Assembly: GCA_900757265.1 (NCBI GenBank)
Contig: CAAENW010000005.1
Span: 1 to 6,864 of the forward strand
Source of the DNA: an uncultured Collinsella sp.
GTDB taxonomy: Bacteria > Actinomycetota > Coriobacteriia > Coriobacteriales > Coriobacteriaceae
Direction of reading: 5' to 3'
DNA length: 6,864 nucleotides
Shown here: positions 5,795-6,864 of the stretch, piece after piece
Layout: each line of letters opens with the position of its first letter
Position numbering within the stretch: the first letter of the stretch is position 1
Program-made: the position numbers and the translations under genes
The notes under the pieces: generated by a model
What the model was told of the DNA's origin: nothing
Database searches by the model: none
The model's input: only the letters and a program-made list of their open reading frames with translations

Positions 5795-6864
5795 CTAGAA
5801 CGTTCCGCCGCCGCCTCCGCCGACGCCGCCACCGCCGCCACCGGAAAAGCCGCCGCCGCTGCCGCCGCTCGAGCTATCGGAACTCGAAGCCAGCTCGCGG
5901 ATGGTCTCGTGGTACACATCGTTGAACGAATCGAGCGGGGACTCGTTGCCGTAGTGATGGTAATACCACCAGTAGCAGGGGTAGTTGTCGTAGAAATCGT
6001 CGCTGTTGCGCAGGTCCGCAGGCACGGCCTCGGCCAGCTGTCGCAGCACTTCTTTCGAAACGCCCAGGGCAACGCCCATCACCAGCAGTTTGTTCCACAA
6101 GATCAGGTCGCTGGGAATGGCCTCCTTCAGGCGCGTAAAGTCCTCAAGCCAATGCTTGAGCGCCTTGCAGCGAGCCGCCACCTCGGCGCCCTCCGGCGTG
6201 TAACGGCGGAAGGTGCAGCTCAGGACAAAGCCTACGATCGTAACGGGGATCGAGATCATAGCGGCACCGACGTTGGCGTCCGCAAAGTCGGTATAGAACA
6301 GAGAGCCCAGAATGCCAAAGACAATGATGATGCCGAGAACCAGGCCGGCCACCATCGCGATAGTGCCATCCGATGCAATAAGCTCGCGCGCCTCCAGCTT
6401 GCCCTTAACTGTGCTCTGATAGTCCTCGAGCTTGTCGCCAACAGATGTGGTGCGCTCGCTAGCGTACTCCTCCAGCTCGCTAAACGTGCGCGAACGGACT
6501 CCGTCCTTATCGGGCTTAACGCCAGCAAAGAAGACCTTGAGCACGTCGCGATCGATGCCGTCCTTCTTGGCAGCCTTCCAGGCCTCGTCGGTCACTGTGA
6601 TGCGATACGTCTGCTCCTCTTTTTCGCGACGGAGCAGACCCTTCTTCTTGGTCTCGGTCGCTTCTTCCAGCTTGATCACGCGGTCGTCGGTGAGCTTCAT
6701 AAGCGTGGCGATATATGCCTGATCGGGCACGTCGTTCCAGCTCATAAGAGCTGCAAGCACCGCGGGATGGTCGGCAGAGGGCACATCGCGGAAGTACTCG
6801 TCCTGGAAGAGCGGCTTGGGCTTGGGCCTGCGCAGCTTGAGCATCACGATCGCGCCGGTATAGG
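5795..6864 (-). CDS. DUF2207-type membrane protein, C-terminal part (5' end outside the window)
   Basis: This is a predicted membrane protein of unknown function. A GTG (6847) and an ATG (6844) could start it, but the frame stays open to the window edge (reading YTGAIV just before), no ribosome site precedes them, and DUF2207 proteins have an N-terminal extracytoplasmic domain and membrane segment before this region. I therefore treat it as partial. Counting from 6847: a cytoplasmic stretch with EYFRDVPSADHPAVLAALMSW (17-37) and a winged-helix-like segment to about 110; two TM segments (about 161-185 and 192-212); the conserved family block HWLEDFTRLKEAIPSDLILWNKLLVMGVALGVSKEVL (232-268, quoted for its key residues Trp233, Trp251 and Gly262); an aromatic patch (CYWWYYHHY, 291-299); and a Ser/Gly tail ending GGGGGGTF. 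The Gly-rich terminus is characteristic of the family. A terminator lies 177 bases downstream. Confidence 0.85.
   Translation of the reverse strand, partial: YTGAIVMLKLRRPKPKPLFQDEYFRDVPSADHPAVLAALMSWNDVPDQAYIATLMKLTDDRVIKLEEATETKKKGLLRREKEEQTYRITVTDEAWKAAKKDGIDRDVLKVFFAGVKPDKDGVRSRTFSELEEYASERTTSVGDKLEDYQSTVKGKLEARELIASDGTIAMVAGLVLGIIIVFGILGSLFYTDFADANVGAAMISIPVTIVGFVLSCTFRRYTPEGAEVAARCKALKHWLEDFTRLKEAIPSDLILWNKLLVMGVALGVSKEVLRQLAEAVPADLRNSDDFYDNYPCYWWYYHHYGNESPLDSFNDVYHETIRELASSSDSSSGGSGGGFSGGGGGGVGGGGGGTF
5798..5866 (-). repeat. Low-complexity glycine-rich coding repeat
   Basis: The last 23 codons of the DUF2207-type gene encode mostly glycine (GGSGGGFSGGGG and so on), giving a run of GGC/GGA/GGT triplets. 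The repeat is coding and typical of the family, but its copy number could vary between strains by slippage. Confidence 0.7.

Noticed and set aside
5620..6072. Minus-strand open frame overlapping the end of the DUF2207-type gene
   Set aside because: It lies in another frame of the same strand, over a GC-rich low-complexity stretch, and shows no domain.
1..6864. CRISPR array, tRNA or rRNA genes
   Set aside because: No regularly spaced repeats with unique spacers, no cloverleaf candidates and no rRNA-like sequence were seen.

Overview
The window is GC-rich bacterial chromosome with dense, mostly single-strand coding. Protein style, codon use and the repeats in the right-hand gap suggest an actinobacterial gut commensal of the Coriobacteriia, most likely Collinsella or a close relative. 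This placement is inferred from general impression, not from a marker gene or a search.

Left part (1-2005, minus strand): an OmpR-family response regulator (1157-1828) is followed after 9 bases by a short two-TM histidine kinase (104-1147). The pair looks like the BceRS/intramembrane-sensing class usually tied to peptide-antibiotic or cell-envelope stress. No ABC transporter is visible, but the window stops 103 bases beyond the kinase. The palindrome GTTC-NN-GAAC occurs only three times in the window: twice just downstream of the kinase and once upstream of the regulator. It is therefore a good candidate operator for an autoregulated two-component system and a target gene off the left edge.

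Centre (2006-4700): an uncharacterised 242-residue protein gene lies downstream of purH. A strong intrinsic terminator (2752-2786) separates them. purH (2816-4423) is complete and encodes the bifunctional enzyme for the last two steps of IMP synthesis. A 277-base divergent gap separates purH from the plus-strand gene of a GNAT acetyltransferase (4701-5342).

Right part (5343-6864): a 452-base gap without genes holds two kinds of repeat. One is a pair of REP-like units (5360-5427). The other is a MITE-like element (5449-5684) with imperfect 35-base terminal inverted repeats and, inside it, an intrinsic terminator oriented to stop minus-strand transcripts. The last gene (5795 to the right edge, minus strand) is the C-terminal part of a DUF2207-type membrane protein with a glycine-rich tail. 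Its N-terminus lies outside the window.

The genes do not form one pathway: the window is a core chromosomal stretch in which a sensor system, a purine gene and a few singletons are neighbours. The most unusual signals are non-coding: the shared palindromes around the two-component system, overlapping inverted repeats upstream of the regulator, and the repeat-rich gap at 5343-5794.
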